From positions 14,835,131-14,899,130 of the forward strand of contig NC_134569.1 of NCBI RefSeq assembly GCF_050947875.1: a DNA stretch of 64,000 nt, in the 5' to 3' direction. The translations under genes and the position numbers were made by a program. The notes beneath the pieces were generated by a model that saw only the letters and a program-made list of their open reading frames with translations, did no database searches and was not told the DNA's origin. The DNA comes from Dermacentor variabilis. Its lineage: Eukaryota > Arthropoda > Arachnida > Ixodida > Ixodidae. Below, one piece after another: positions 20,601 through 31,926 of this stretch (position 1 is its first letter; every line of letters begins with the position of its first letter).

Positions 20601-21942
20601 CGGAAAGTGGGCGGCGTTCGTGTTTGCACCCTCCGACACCCTAGAACTGAACCCACCTCGCGTTCTTCATCCCCGCCCCTGGTTCCTCTATTTGCGCTGA
20701 CTGACTCGACACACAGCAGCCCGCCGTGTGTGGCGAAGTGCGAATCGCCGCTGCGGTTGGACGCCCCGTGAATGCCCGGCCATTCATTCCCGTTACGTTG
20801 GGCTTTGTTGCTCTGGTTCTGAGAAAAGCGCTGGCTATGCGGGCACAGACAGTGGAGAGGGGGAGGAGACATTGATGCGGCCGGCTGACTCACTCGCACG
20901 GAACGAGTGCCACTTTGAGCTCGAGCTGTGACGTTTTAAAGGAACACAAAGAGAGACAGGCTAAACTACCTCAGACTGATAAAAGTATTCTTGAAAAGCC
21001 CTATTTTAGTCAATTTCGCGTCAAGAGGCTAGTTAGCAGAAGAAAAAAATGAAAGTCGAAGTTCCATTTGTTGAATATCGCGCCGAAATCCCAGCGCCCG
21101 CACGTAATTGTGACGTCAAAAAACCGGAGTTTATTTTCTTGTTTTTGCACAGCCAAAGTGTATATGGCTAGGTTCTGGACAAAAAATACGCGCGCATAAA
21201 TCGAGCCATGTATATCGAGAATCTCTCCCCATACGGGGCCGATCGCTAAAATAGCGCTATACTAGAGAGATAATTAAAGGAACGGTAGGGAATTCAACTC
21301 GGTTGCGCCTGGTTTGCTACCCTACACTGGGGTATCGCGGGGAAATTGTCAGAAAAGGAAAAAGCAAACGAGTGTAATGTACTGATGCAGCAGAATTTAC
21401 GTTTCTCTTTAGTGTCATTTAATGTGCCTGTACCCAGCTCGGCACAAAGTAGGACAGCTCGGTCTTGCCAAAGTTTCAGTGCAGCGATGCAGACTCCATG
21501 AAGAAGATGAAAAACTGGCAAAAAGAAAACACTCCCGCAATGTACATTGAGCGAACTTGTAGCTGTTCTCTTAGGTTAATTCATCGGTATTCTCGGCCAC
21601 CATTGACGAACTGTAGTAGACACCGGCTTAATTCACAACGCTGAGTATGCGACCTATCAAAAACAGGCGAGACGACTCAGCGAGAAGTCCGGTAAGTGCA
21701 GGAGACCAATAAAAATGACACGAGCCGCACAAACTTTCGTCAGCAATGTGCGCGCATATGTTTGTTTGTTTTTTTTTTCTTCTTTTTTTATGTTAACAAT
21801 TATATGGACACTCCAGCGCGTTTTTGTAGTCCTCGTCGGCGTTGGCGCCCATGATGTTTCGTACGAAGTCGAAGGGCAACATCGTCACCGCGCGCCATAA
21901 GCTGCATGTGCGAACGAAAGCGTGCAAGGAAGAGCCGACGAT
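17626..21942. other. No recognisable gene; GC-rich blocks
   Basis: Includes GC-rich blocks at about 17860-18440 and 20320-20900 with open frames on both strands that lack domains. An (AC)n run lies at about 18460-18472. An interleaved inverted repeat at 19159-19196 is listed separately. The stretch 19860-20220 and the 21780-21942 stretch have the feel of dispersed repeats, but only single copies are present here, so I do not name them. Confidence 0.3.
19159..19212. repeat. Interleaved inverted and direct repeats
   Basis: Two overlapping inverted pairs: ACAAGGAGTCC (19159-19169) with GGACTCCTTGT (19176-19186), and CCAAGCAGGGA (19168-19178) with TCCCTGCTTGG (19186-19196). GGAGTCCAAGCA also occurs directly at 19163-19174 and 19201-19212. 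The two hairpins are mutually exclusive. Confidence 0.8.
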
Positions 21943-21975
21943 GGCAGCTGTTTGGATCGGACCGCTGGTACGATC
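21943..21975 (-). mobile_element. Gypsy leader remnant outside the left LTR
   Basis: The sequence just outside the left LTR (GGATCGGACCGCTGGTACGATC at its core) matches the leader that normally lies inside the right LTR (GATCGCACCGCTGGTACGATC, 25144-25164). It therefore looks like internal DNA of a second, almost wholly deleted element sharing this LTR. Confidence 0.6.
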
Positions 21976-22659
21976 TGTTGGGAACTCGGCGCTGACGCCC
22001 GTGGTTGTACCTGGGTCGCAAGCCCCAAGGGTAGCGTTGGCCTGGCGGCCTGGGGTACAACTGGAAGCATCCGAAGGTCCCGGCAAAGCATGAGTCGACT
22101 GGTAACAACGAAACAACTTGTTTATTTTAACATCGCAAAGAGTTGGCGGTCAGGTTTGACCGAAGTAGAGAGACGGGAGAGCACTTCACTCAACAGAAGA
22201 AATCGGAGCCCTCCTTTTGGCGTCCGGGGGCAGCTGTTTTTATACTCTCGCAGTTGAGGGCAAGAAGGAACCCCTCAAAAGACGAGCACGTGAATGTACA
22301 ATGGGCTAATGGTGACGCACACTGTCGAAGCGCTGCCGTAGCACCATGTCGAGCACGATCTCGTAGCACCCTGTCGTAGCGCTGTCGTAGCACCATGTCG
22401 AGCACGATCTCGTAGCACCCTGTCGTAGCGCTGCCGGTCGGGCACAATGACTGTAATGAGAGGATGATCCCTGCTTTCGCTTCGCCTGGTTCGGGCACAA
22501 TGACTGGAATGAGAGGGTGATCCTTTGCGGTCGCATCGCCGCAGTCGCGCCTGGAAACACCTGCCGATGAGCGTTGCGGCGACGACGATCGGGCCAAAAT
22601 GTCTGCCGCCCCGCCGCAGTCGCGCCGGCAAAACCACGTGTCGCAGGCGAAACGCAACA
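21976..22659 (-). repeat. Gypsy LTR (3' LTR in element orientation)
   Basis: 684 bp, TGTTG...CAACA. The minus strand shows TATAAAA at 22238-22244 and AATAAA at 22121-22126, consistent with a U3-R-U5 order. A 49-bp unit is repeated in tandem at 22330-22427. The G-rich tract just outside it on the internal side (plus 22660-22680) could serve as the polypurine primer but is not a classic one. Confidence 0.9.
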
Positions 22660-23144
22660 GACCGCCCCGCCGGGGGAAGGAGATCCCGATGGACAGGGGA
22701 CTGCATCCGCTGTCCGGAGGGATGTCGCTCGATGATGCTCATAACCGAAGTCGGGCGTCCCTCGACGTTTCTTGAGCGCAGCGCACAGAGAAGGCCTCGT
22801 TCTCTCGTTCAGGTTCGCACGGGACACTGCAAAGTGACTTCGGGAGAGTTCACATTTTTGTTCTCGTTCCCGGCAAGCGTTAGAACTACGCTGAAACTCA
22901 ACCGCTCAGTCAGCAAGCACGGCACAACCCTCACTAAGCCCTGCCAGGCTCTTTCCCCTTTTTATACCACTGCCTAGTTCCTTACAGTAGTCTAGCATCA
23001 CTCAGAACGCGTCCACAAATTGAAAAATTGCACTAGAAAGCATATCATCACTTTGAAACACTAAACAAAAGCAATATGTTAAAAAAAATCCTGCCTCAGG
23101 AAGAAAAACATCAGTAACAAACAATTTTGAGGCTGATTCCTACG

Positions 23145-24794
23145 TTAGGGGCTTCGACTTAAGCCATCGGCGTTACCGTTGAGACTCCCCTTTTTGTAAC
23201 GCACCTCAAAGGAATATTGTTGTAAAGCGAGGCTCCAGCGCAGGAGGCGGCCATTTTTGGGAGAGATGGTCTGCAGCCATTGGAGAGGGCAGTGATCCGT
23301 CTCAATGATAAACCTCGAGCCGGCTAGATAGCATGACAATTTCTGAACGGCCCACACGAGACACGCACACTCTTTCTCGGTGGCGCTATACGCCTGCTCA
23401 CGACTGGTCAGCTTACGACTAGCATACAGGACGGGGTGTTCTACTTCTCCCTTTTCCCGTTGGCACAGTACAACGCCCATGCCTCGCTCACTAGCATCGC
23501 ACTGAACAATGAACCCTTTTGTATAGTCTGGCGATCGTAGCACAGGCTGGCTTGTTAGGGCACTCTTTAGGGCGCTAAAAGCTCTTTCCTTTGTCTCGTC
23601 CCAGACGACTGTTTGAGGCTCTGTCTTTCTTAGAGCATCCGTCAGGGGAGCCGCGATATCAGAGTACCTAGGGATGTACCTCTGATAGTAGCCGGCGACA
23701 CCCAAGAACGACCGAATATCGGTCTTGGTGCGCGGTTGCGGAAAGTCTCGCACAGCGGCCACTTTTATTTCAGAGGGGCGGCGACGACCCTGACCAATCA
23801 CGTGACCGAGGTAGACAACCTCGGCCTGTGCTAACTGGCACTTAGGAGCCTTGACTGTCAAGCCCGCTTCGCGCAGGCGGGTTAGCACTGCCCGCAAGTG
23901 TGCCATATGCTCAGACCAGGATGCGGAGAATATCGCTACGTCGTCTAGATACGGTAAAGCGAATTCTTGCTGTCCCCGCAACACTTTATCCATGAGACTT
24001 GAAAAACAGTATGGCGCGTTCTTCAAACCAAAACTCAACACTTTAGGACGGAATGTTCCCATTGGTGAAATGAACGCCGCATACCTACTAGCCTCTTCTG
24101 TAAGTGGAACCTGCCAATAACCCCTGACAAGATCTAGGGTGGAAATAAACTGAGCGCTACTAACTTTCTCATTTTCCCGAAACTTCCGACGGAACGCCTC
24201 CGCAGACAGCCGGTACTTTTTTAGCAGACTCGATTTTACTTTGTCGAAATCCTCTGCTTCCTCTCTATCCAAGCGAGCGACTACGTCGGCCGCCTCGCCG
24301 GGTAACAAAGTGAGCAAGCGCTGTGGCCACGTTTCCCGAGAGAACCCCTGCTTCTCGCACGTTCGCTCAAAGTTAACCAGGAACAAACCAATGTCCTCTC
24401 CAAGCTTAAACGGCCGCATCAGGTCAGTCATTTTGAACAATACTCGTTCTCCTGCACCGTGTGCCTGACTTCCATTACGAGCGCGTTCCATCTCTACCTC
24501 GAGACGCTTCATTTCCAAAGCGTGTTCGCGCTCTTCTTTTTTCTCTTGTTGCTCTCGCTCTTTCTGTTCTTTACGTTCACGCTCTTCTTTTTCTTTCTGT
24601 TCTTTAAGTTCCCGCTCCTGTCTTTTTGACCTCTCCTCAATAGTCTCAAGGCATTCCGACAGCTCGTCATCCTCAGCCTCTAACTCAAGAATAGCCTTTA
24701 GCAGTTCAGGTTTTCTTAGTTTGTCTGAGACATCCAGACCCAACTCTCTTGCAAGCTCCAACAATTTCGGTTTGCGCAACGACTTCAAATCCAT
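23145..24794 (-). CDS. Gypsy gag-RT-RNase H fusion polyprotein (protease and integrase deleted)
   Basis: 549 residues from the ATG at 24792-24794. Residues 1-40 contain two LRKP(K/E)LL repeats, a SAP-like pattern. Residues 50-105 are a highly charged Glu/Lys coiled coil. Residues 118-212 match the capsid-like gag core (DIGLFLVNFERTCEKQG; LLTLLPGEAADVV). At about residues 213-217 (SAQFIST) the protein jumps directly into reverse transcriptase: LDLVRGYWQVPL (220-231), FGLKNAPYCF (255-264), YLDD (282-285) and FLGVAGYY (363-370). RNase H follows with D433, E474 and D500, and the frame ends at NADGLSRSP. The gag C terminus (where a zinc knuckle is usual), protease, the first RT blocks and integrase are absent. 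The frame is nevertheless uninterrupted, so the deletion is in frame. It is unlikely to be an active polymerase because the first RT blocks are lost. Confidence 0.85.
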   Translation of the reverse strand: MDLKSLRKPKLLELARELGLDVSDKLRKPELLKAILELEAEDDELSECLETIEERSKRQERELKEQKEKEERERKEQKEREQQEKKEEREHALEMKRLEVEMERARNGSQAHGAGERVLFKMTDLMRPFKLGEDIGLFLVNFERTCEKQGFSRETWPQRLLTLLPGEAADVVARLDREEAEDFDKVKSSLLKKYRLSAEAFRRKFRENEKVSSAQFISTLDLVRGYWQVPLTEEASRYAAFISPMGTFRPKVLSFGLKNAPYCFSSLMDKVLRGQQEFALPYLDDVAIFSASWSEHMAHLRAVLTRLREAGLTVKAPKCQLAQAEVVYLGHVIGQGRRRPSEIKVAAVRDFPQPRTKTDIRSFLGVAGYYQRYIPRYSDIAAPLTDALRKTEPQTVVWDETKERAFSALKSALTSQPVLRSPDYTKGFIVQCDASERGMGVVLCQREKGEVEHPVLYASRKLTSREQAYSATEKECACLVWAVQKLSCYLAGSRFIIETDHCPLQWLQTISPKNGRLLRWSLALQQYSFEVRYKKGSLNGNADGLSRSP

Positions 24795-25081
24795 GGCTGC
24801 TCTGAATGCTGCTTTCTCTACTGCTTACTATTGTCTTGCCGCAAACTAACCCGGCAGCAACGACAACCACAATTACCAGCTCTGTTTCTGACACTAACAA
24901 AAAGCCTGGCAAAGCTCAGAAGAAGAAAGTCCCGCACTCACCAAACCTCGCAGCCAAGAGTCCAGCGCAGTCGTTCCGCTGCAGGCAACCAGTCATCACA
25001 CAGGGCTCGTTGCACTGCTCCCGGATCGTCGATGAGCTGCTCAGCATACAGTCAACTGCATCTCTTCGCTGCTGGCCTCCG

Positions 25082-25164
25082 TTGTCGCGATCTCACCGCT
25101 GGCAGACAGTTGTTTGGATCCCACCGCTGCCACCAGATGTTTTGATCGCACCGCTGGTACGATC
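25082..25164 (-). repeat. Gypsy leader with tandem about 29-bp units, primer-binding region
   Basis: Three related units with a CCAGCGGTG(A/C)GATC-like core follow the 5' LTR on the minus strand. One contains TGGTGGCAGCGGTGGGATC, which begins with the TGG expected of a tRNA-primed binding site, but lies about 25 nt from the LTR. Which unit, if any, is the primer-binding site is unclear. Confidence 0.4.
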
Positions 25165-25848
25165 TGTTGGGAACTCGGCGCTGACGCCCGTGGTTGTACC
25201 TGGGTCGCAAGCCCCAAGGGTAGCGTTGGCCTGGCGGCCTGGGGTACAACTGGAAGCATCCGAAGGTCCCGGCAGAGCATGAGTCGACTGGTAACAACGA
25301 AACAACTTGTTTATTTTAACATCGCAAAGAGTTGGCGGTCAGGTTTGACCGAAGTAGAGAGACGGGAGAGCACTTCACTCAACAGAAGAAATCGGAGCCC
25401 TCCTTTTGGCGTCCGGGGGCAGCTGTTTTTATACTCTCGCAGTTGAGGGCAAGAAGGAACCCCTCAAAAGACGAGCACGTGAATGTACAATGGGCTAATG
25501 GTGACGCACACTGTCGAAGCGCTGCCGTAGCACCATGTCGAGCACGATCTCGTAGCACCCTGTCGTAGCGCTGCCGTAGCACCATGTCGAGCACGATCTC
25601 GTAGCACCCTGTCGTAGCGCTGCCGGTCGGGCACAATGACTGTAATGAGAGGATGATCCCTGCTTTCGCTTCGCCTGGTTCGGGCACAATGACTGGAATG
25701 AGAGGGTGATCCTTTGCGGTCGCATCGCCGCAGTCGCGCCTGGAAACACCTGCCGATGAGCGTTGCGGCGACGACGATCGGGCCAAAATGTCTGCCGCCC
25801 CGCCGCAGTCGCGCCGGCAAAACCACGTGTCGCAGGCGAAACGCAACA
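25165..25848 (-). repeat. Gypsy LTR (5' LTR in element orientation)
   Basis: 684 bp, the same ends as the left LTR, with TATAAAA at 25427-25433, AATAAA at 25310-25315 and the 49-bp tandem unit at 25519-25616. The differences from the left copy that I noticed are at 25278 (G for A) and 25573 (C for T). Confidence 0.9.
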
Positions 25849-26374
25849 CAGCTAAATTTCGTGCGCGCAACAGAGGAAAGCGGGGAAGAAGCGCGCCCTC
25901 TTCCATCGCGTAGTTCGCGTTGAAGCGAGAGGCAGCACGAAGGTCAATTTGTTCGCCGCTGCTGCCGTGCTTCCTCAGTCAAGTGTTTGGCAGTGAGTTT
26001 CCGCGGTCATCGGGTGAGATGCGTTCATGTTTGCTTGTGCGCGCGTGACACCATGCTTTTTAATTTAGTTAATAAGCGAGTGCAAGTTTATACAGCCGAT
26101 AAAGCCACTATCCTTAATTCGTATAGCTGTCTACTAATTTGCTATCCCAATCGATACTTCACCTTTCGGGCGAAACTGCGATTTCTGTTTTGTTAACTGA
26201 AAGAACTGGAATATAGTACAAACGTAATACGACCTCCTAGTAGTATACAGGCAAGGTACAAGTGAAGCGAGTGCCAAGAATTTTCAGTTGCGGACGAGCG
26301 TATTATCAATGTCTCCCCAACCTACTTCATTAATACGTAAATAACGGCGCTTACCGCCCCAGGGCTAGACTTGG
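25849..26374. other. No recognisable feature
   Basis: Flanking DNA to the right of the Gypsy element. Nothing assignable. Confidence 0.35.
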
Positions 26375-26545
26375 TCTGTGAGTTAAAGGGTAGTGAATGG
26401 CTACAAATAATTAATCCGTATACTGAGAGGAACCTGATCAGTATACCAAGGACATATTTCGCATTCCGATCCCGTAAAAACGCGACCAGTATTCGAACCC
26501 CGCACCCTCGACAACAGGATGCCGTATCGGACGAGCCACCGCGGC
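26375..26545 (-). mobile_element. tRNA-headed SINE, diverged Ruka-like
   Basis: The minus strand reads GCCGCGGTGGCTCGTCCG at the head, with the B-box-like GGTTCGAATACTGG at about 26488-26501. It continues into an eroded body ending with ATTAATTATTTGTAG. Confidence 0.45.
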
Positions 26546-29179
26546 GGGACACGAAGACGGCTCGTGCGCTCCACTGAACCGAGAGCCAGAAGAGGACGAT
26601 CCAGACAAGCCCTATCGACCCGCGTGTTTTGCCTCGCGGACGTCCGCACGGTGATGCACGGCGTCTCACCCTCGCCGGCAGGCGGGATAATCGAGCAAGA
26701 GACGGGTGCGCAGGGTGCGGGGGAGGAGGGGTGGCCATTTTCCCAGCAGCAGTATATCACAGCCGACGTCACAGCTGTGAATGTGCGTTGGCGCCACGCG
26801 GTTTTCCGACGGGACGTCCTGAGGATCCCTCGCGATGAGTCACGATCGATGAGTGCCTATCGGGGCGGGAGCCCGCCGACCACCCCAGGTGGTCACGGGA
26901 GCCCGCGTTCCTATCGGGGACTGGTCCGATCCGGGGTCTGTTCTCCGATGGGGTGGAGGACACGCCGCTCGCGCACCACGCGGCCAAATGGCGATGCGCT
27001 CCCTGCAGGCTTCCCCCTTGCGCGCTCGTGAGTCAGATCATCGCCTGTGGAAGCGACTGGCTGCCACGAGAGAAGGAAGCGCCGCACAGCCTCCGGTTGC
27101 CAGCCGCGGCTCGGCTACTGGCTTGCGCGCGCCTCCGTGGGCGCAAGTTTAATCACGGCGCCTCGCCTAATGCCCAAAGCCGGCGAAACGCGGAGGTGCG
27201 TGTAGGCCGATCTGCCACCGCGCCGGCTGCTGCCTCCGCCCACCCATAATCCGCTCTCGTGCTTTTGTTTCTCGGTGTTTTCCTCTCTCTTTCTGTTCTG
27301 CCCTCTTTCTTTACATGACGTGACGCTGCCCACGAGGCCCTACACGCTTTTCTTCTTTTTGTCTCGCTTTTGCGAGGCCATGTGGACGTTCGTGTCACGG
27401 TCGTAGCCGACGCGTCGTACGTGGGCACTCGAGCGCCTCTGCAGTTGGCGCCGGCGAGCGGCTTAACCGAGCACGCTTTCTGTTGCACATGTCGGCCGGT
27501 TGAGACAGGCACGCAGGCACCAGCTGGCAGAGTCCTTTCCAACATCGGCTGTATACCCAACGAAGGCGCCATCAGTTTAGCGGCTGTGTAAATACCAACA
27601 AGAGTGGACGCGTTACCGGGCCGAGTTGGTACGATCACGTTGTCAAACGTCAGTGCCCTTTCAGCACTATTTGCGAAGACGTACAGACCCTGTGCAAAAC
27701 CTCTGAGTCAGCATCTCTATACACGCATATAAAAGCACTTCTACGGCCTACGAATTGAGGCCATAGGCGATGCCTTTAAATTACAATGCGGCATCAGTCC
27801 CTTTTATCTATCCCACCCTGAGCGCAGACCATTTACCGCATGCCAATTAAGTCTGTAGCTAGAATAACATTCGCACTTTACACCGAAGACGAGGGAGCCT
27901 TGGATACAGCGAAGCAAAAGTCAGGACGCTATCGGTCCAGCATTTTACAAAGGATGTTGGACTCTGTGCATAAGGCACTGCTGCCGACGCTATTTCATGA
28001 TCCTCCATAATTGCTGGAGGTGCAGGAGGGCTTCGATGGCAGCGAGATCTAGTATTGAGGCAGCCTATAGACCACTATATCTCTTGGCAGTCCACGCATG
28101 ATATTAGGAGGGAGGCGAGCAGGGAGCAATATTGGGGGGTCGGTCAACCCCCGTCGCCCCCCTTTAAAGTCGGCCCTGGGCAAGCCTGGTCGCGTTCTCG
28201 AGCCATATCTGCAGCCTGCAGCGGTGAGTAAAAGCTAAAGAGGTGCGCACAAAGAAGTGTGCATCTATTTGCAAAATAAAGTCTATACAGACCACATGAC
28301 CAGACGATGTCTCTCGGAAGTACATAAACCTTTCTGAGAGGACGAGGCAGGGAGCTACGTATATATACGTCCATGAAGGCTATATATAGTGCGTCATCCG
28401 CTGTAGGCTATACAGCCTTCAATGCCGTGTTCTCGCACAAGCGTAACAATTAGAAGGGCAAATGCATTCACAAAGCTTTCGTGCTTTATAAAGCAAGGAG
28501 GGTGCATTAACACTAACCTTCATAAACAATGCGCCACAAGTGGCGATGTATCGAGGGCGCTATTGTTTTGGGGAATACGCGAAGGCGACTGACAAGCCGG
28601 AAACAATAAGGAGCTAGCTCCTGCACGTCGATCGCACATCTGTCGCTTCTTACACAGGCAGCCTCGTGGGCGCGCCGTGAATTGCGCTCCCGTCACGTCC
28701 CGAGGTGTGCACTCGACGCGTGGCTTATCGCGACGCGAGCAACAGGTGCTGCTTATGCCCCACGCACGACGCTCACCTTGCGCTGTTATTGTTGCATACG
28801 TACCGCTTTTTGCAGGTGGGGGCGCCTCAGCTATTATTTTTTCAATTCCTTACTTCTTTTTTTTTTCTTTTTCAGACAGGTCTCAAGAATATGGTTGATA
28901 AGGTATTAGCGCGCCGGAAACGCGAGGCGGCTGTTGCAGCTCTGTTCAGAACAGCGCAAAGCGGTGCGGTTGATCGCCTTTGATGACTCGTGCAAGCCCA
29001 CGTGCAAATGTGCTAAGCTAACAAAGCACCTGCGAGTGTTTCCAAGAATAGTGTGAGGCGCTGGCCTATAGTAATAGCAGCAGCAGCAGTAGTAGTGGCA
29101 GTAGCAATAGTAGTAACTGATCAACAGGGTTTCAGGGTCTCACAGCAACTATGGGGCTTTGACCGAGGTAGTTGAGAGG
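26546..29179. other. No recognisable gene; GC-rich then mixed
   Basis: The GC-rich part at about 26560-27250 has overlapping open frames on both strands and no domain. A direct repeat (TATCGGG..GGGAGCCCGC type) occurs around 26856-26910. The 27600-28640 part is ordinary-looking. A trinucleotide-like AGC/AGT run is at about 29070-29115. I identify no gene. Confidence 0.3.
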
Positions 29180-29340
29180 GGAGGTACTCCGGATTAATTT
29201 TGACCACCTGTATATAAACAGAAGTGCACGAGCGTTAAAGCATATCGTCGCCTCGAAGTGCGGCCACCACGGCCGGGAATTGAAGCCGCAACTTCGTGCT
29301 TAGTAGCAGAGCGTCATAGCCACTAAACTACGCGGCGGGT
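29180..29340 (-). mobile_element. tRNA-headed SINE, Ruka-like
   Basis: Minus-strand head CCGCCGCGTAGTTTAGTGG at about 29320-29338, with B-box-like GGCTTCAATTCCCGG at about 29272-29286. The body ends with GGTGGTCAAAATTAATCCGG (29187-29206), the same terminal block as other Ruka-like copies here. Confidence 0.6.
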
Positions 29341-30374
29341 GTAGTATACTGTACACAGTAGTAGTATAATGGTATAGTTGGATATTTATTAACTAAAAGA
29401 AGGAGGAAAGAGCTAAGGACATTCCTACTAGCCACACTTTACCTATCCAAATGTAGTGGCTTACACCTTTACAACGCTAGCCCCTTTGCCGAAGACTGCC
29501 GCCTGTCCGCTTCTGAGCATGGCTTCTTCCTCTATCCAATTTCACTTCCCACTCCCTCTACCTCGACGACGATGCGTCGTGCGCCTCTTTCCTCCTATAG
29601 ATCACTATCATCTCAGACCTGAACGGTGGCCAGAAGGAGTCGAGGGACAGAAGGGTTTAATTGTGGAGAATCACTACGTCTGTAGGTAAATCATTTATCG
29701 TTTATAGTGCGCGTGTATTTGAACTTCGCAAAGTGTTTGTGGTAAGGCCCCACACGGACGGTTCTGATTAAAACTGAACGCTGTGTTCGCGAAAAAAGAA
29801 AAGAAGGCATGGACAACCGAAGCCTTCGCTCGTGCACGCTCTCCTAGAAGGCGGCCGCCCAACGCGACCACTCGAGTGTTGTGTCAAAAGCCAGAAACGA
29901 CCTTGCGTGAAGAGAGCCTTCGGAGCCACCTTTCGGAGAGAGCAGCGGACAAATACGGAAACGGCGCGTCGACTGCGTTGCCCACACAGACGGTCGTGCA
30001 TCGCGATTTCCCTTCGTTCTCGCAGCGCACGCACCGCCTACGATGCTCCACGGCCGCAGTGTGCCGGCGGTGATGTAACCAACGTGACGCCGCGGCGACT
30101 GTGGCGCGCGTAGTAGTACGTCCCCGACGGCGGCGACTGGGCGTCCTTCGATGCGGGAGAAAGTGCTCCGGGCCGCGACACCTCCCGGCTTCCTGGCAGC
30201 CGTGCGTGCGCGCGGTACACATTCTGTTCTGTTAAAAGCGTGCAGTATACTGGAAGCCAGACCTGGATGGCGCAGCATCGGTAGCAGAACTCACGATCCT
30301 GATTGCGCGTAAAAACACTGCAGCATAAATTCAAACGCGAACAAGCAGAAAAAGACCACAGAGTGTACTGTTGC
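29341..30374. other. No recognisable gene
   Basis: The GC-rich middle (29800-30240) has open frames on both strands without domains. Confidence 0.3.
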
Positions 30375-30470
30375 GTTTGCAAGTTCGAATGCGTTTGTAA
30401 TGCATTCGTGTAAATGCGGTGGTGTGTTAACAAGACCTGGGAGGCCAAGGAAATGGAAGCACAGTCGAGA
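30375..30470. repeat. Dispersed repeat, copy 1 (second copy at 34448-34526)
   Basis: Shares GCAAGTTCG, ATGCGGTGG, TTAACAAGACCTGGG, GGCCAAGGAAA and GAAGCACAGTC in the same order with 34448-34526. The family is unknown. Confidence 0.55.
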
Positions 30471-31926
30471 ACTAGAAGGAGGAAACGAAATAACCCCTGA
30501 AATTCTCGGGGGATGCTGCAACTAAAACGGAGTTTAATCTTTTTAATCTTTTTTTTTAGATTAGAAAGATTAACAAAGAGAAGACAGTCGTTCTCAGACC
30601 AATTATTACAGGACGAAAGGATTTCTGCTATTTCTTCTCAACTTAACACAGATATTGACCTAGACAAACAGCGTTATTACGGAACATCACTGCCCAACTT
30701 TATTTCGGCGTCACCAGATAACTTTTGGAGGCCAATCTCCCCTAAATATGAAGACTGTGAAGCATTTGATATAGACGCCGCGCTAGTAGATGATGAAAAT
30801 AAAATTGCTAATGAATTTAATGGACATTTTAAATCTGTACTTACGCACGGCAATAACGTTACGCGTAGTTTTGATCTGTCTGTGTCACCTATAGAAGATG
30901 TAGTCATTAGTGAACAGGGTATCTTCAGTATGCTTCCGAATCTTGATGTTAACAAATCGCGTGGGCCAGACAACATTCCAAATTCGCTTTTTGAAAAAGT
31001 GTACCGAATAGGTCGCTAAGTACTTGCATGTTTTATTTTCCAAGTCATTGCTAGAAGGCCAAGTACCGAGTGACTGAGGGATTGCCAGTTTAAGATACCT
31101 TAATAAAAGTGGAAATAAGAATTGCATTACTCACTACCATCCAATCTCAATAAAGTCCACGGCTTGTAAGTTACTCGAGCACATCATTCATAATCATATA
31201 CCAGAGTTTCTTGCCAAACGTAAAATACTAACTGAATACCAGCATGGATTCAGAAGAAGGTTTTCAACTTTCACGCAGCTTGTGCAAACAATGCATGACT
31301 TTGTCAACTCAATAAATAACAGACACCAAATTTGCGCAATTTTTATGAACTTTGAAAAGGCATTCGACAAGATTTCGCATAAAATTTGTTTTTAATTTCG
31401 AAAAACACTACATAACAGACAACTTGTAACTTCGCTGAACGCTTATCTTAGCAGTAGGGAGCAATATGTAGTTTTCCAAGATCACCCGTCAAGCCGACTT
31501 CCAGTTGACTCTGGCGTGCCACGAGGCTCGGTGCTTGGGCCATTACTTTTCTTAAAATTTATTAATGACATTGTACACAATATCCCGGTTAACACAAAAC
31601 TGTTCGCCGATGACTGTGTGCTGTGCACCACTGTCAAAAATCCTGCCGATCAACTAATACTAAACGAGGCCTTTCGGAAAATTTGTGCATGCTGTGAAGC
31701 CTGGCAAATGTACATTAACTTTAAGAAAACAGTCCTTATGAAAATTGCGAAAAAAGAAGAATTCTGTAACGTACGTCTATACTGCTAATAATGCGTACCA
31801 CTCTGAGGTTACTGACCATAAGTATTTAGGCGTTTTGATTAGCAATAACCGCCATTGCACTAAACACACCAATCTTGTAGCCGGCAATGCACGCCGTAGG
31901 CTGTACATCCTCCGAAGAGCTCTTAA

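Larger units (their letters stand above)
21976..25848 (-). mobile_element. Young Gypsy LTR retrotransposon, internally deleted
   Basis: Two 684-bp direct repeats (21976-22659 and 25165-25848) begin TGTTG and end CAACA. By eye they differ at about two positions. The interior (minus strand) runs leader, a gag-RT-RNase H frame and about 480 bp of non-coding sequence up to the left LTR. Protease and integrase are missing, so the copy is non-autonomous. No flanking duplication: the right flank is CAGCT, the left flank is leader-like sequence. Near-identical LTRs indicate recent insertion or gene conversion. Confidence 0.85.
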
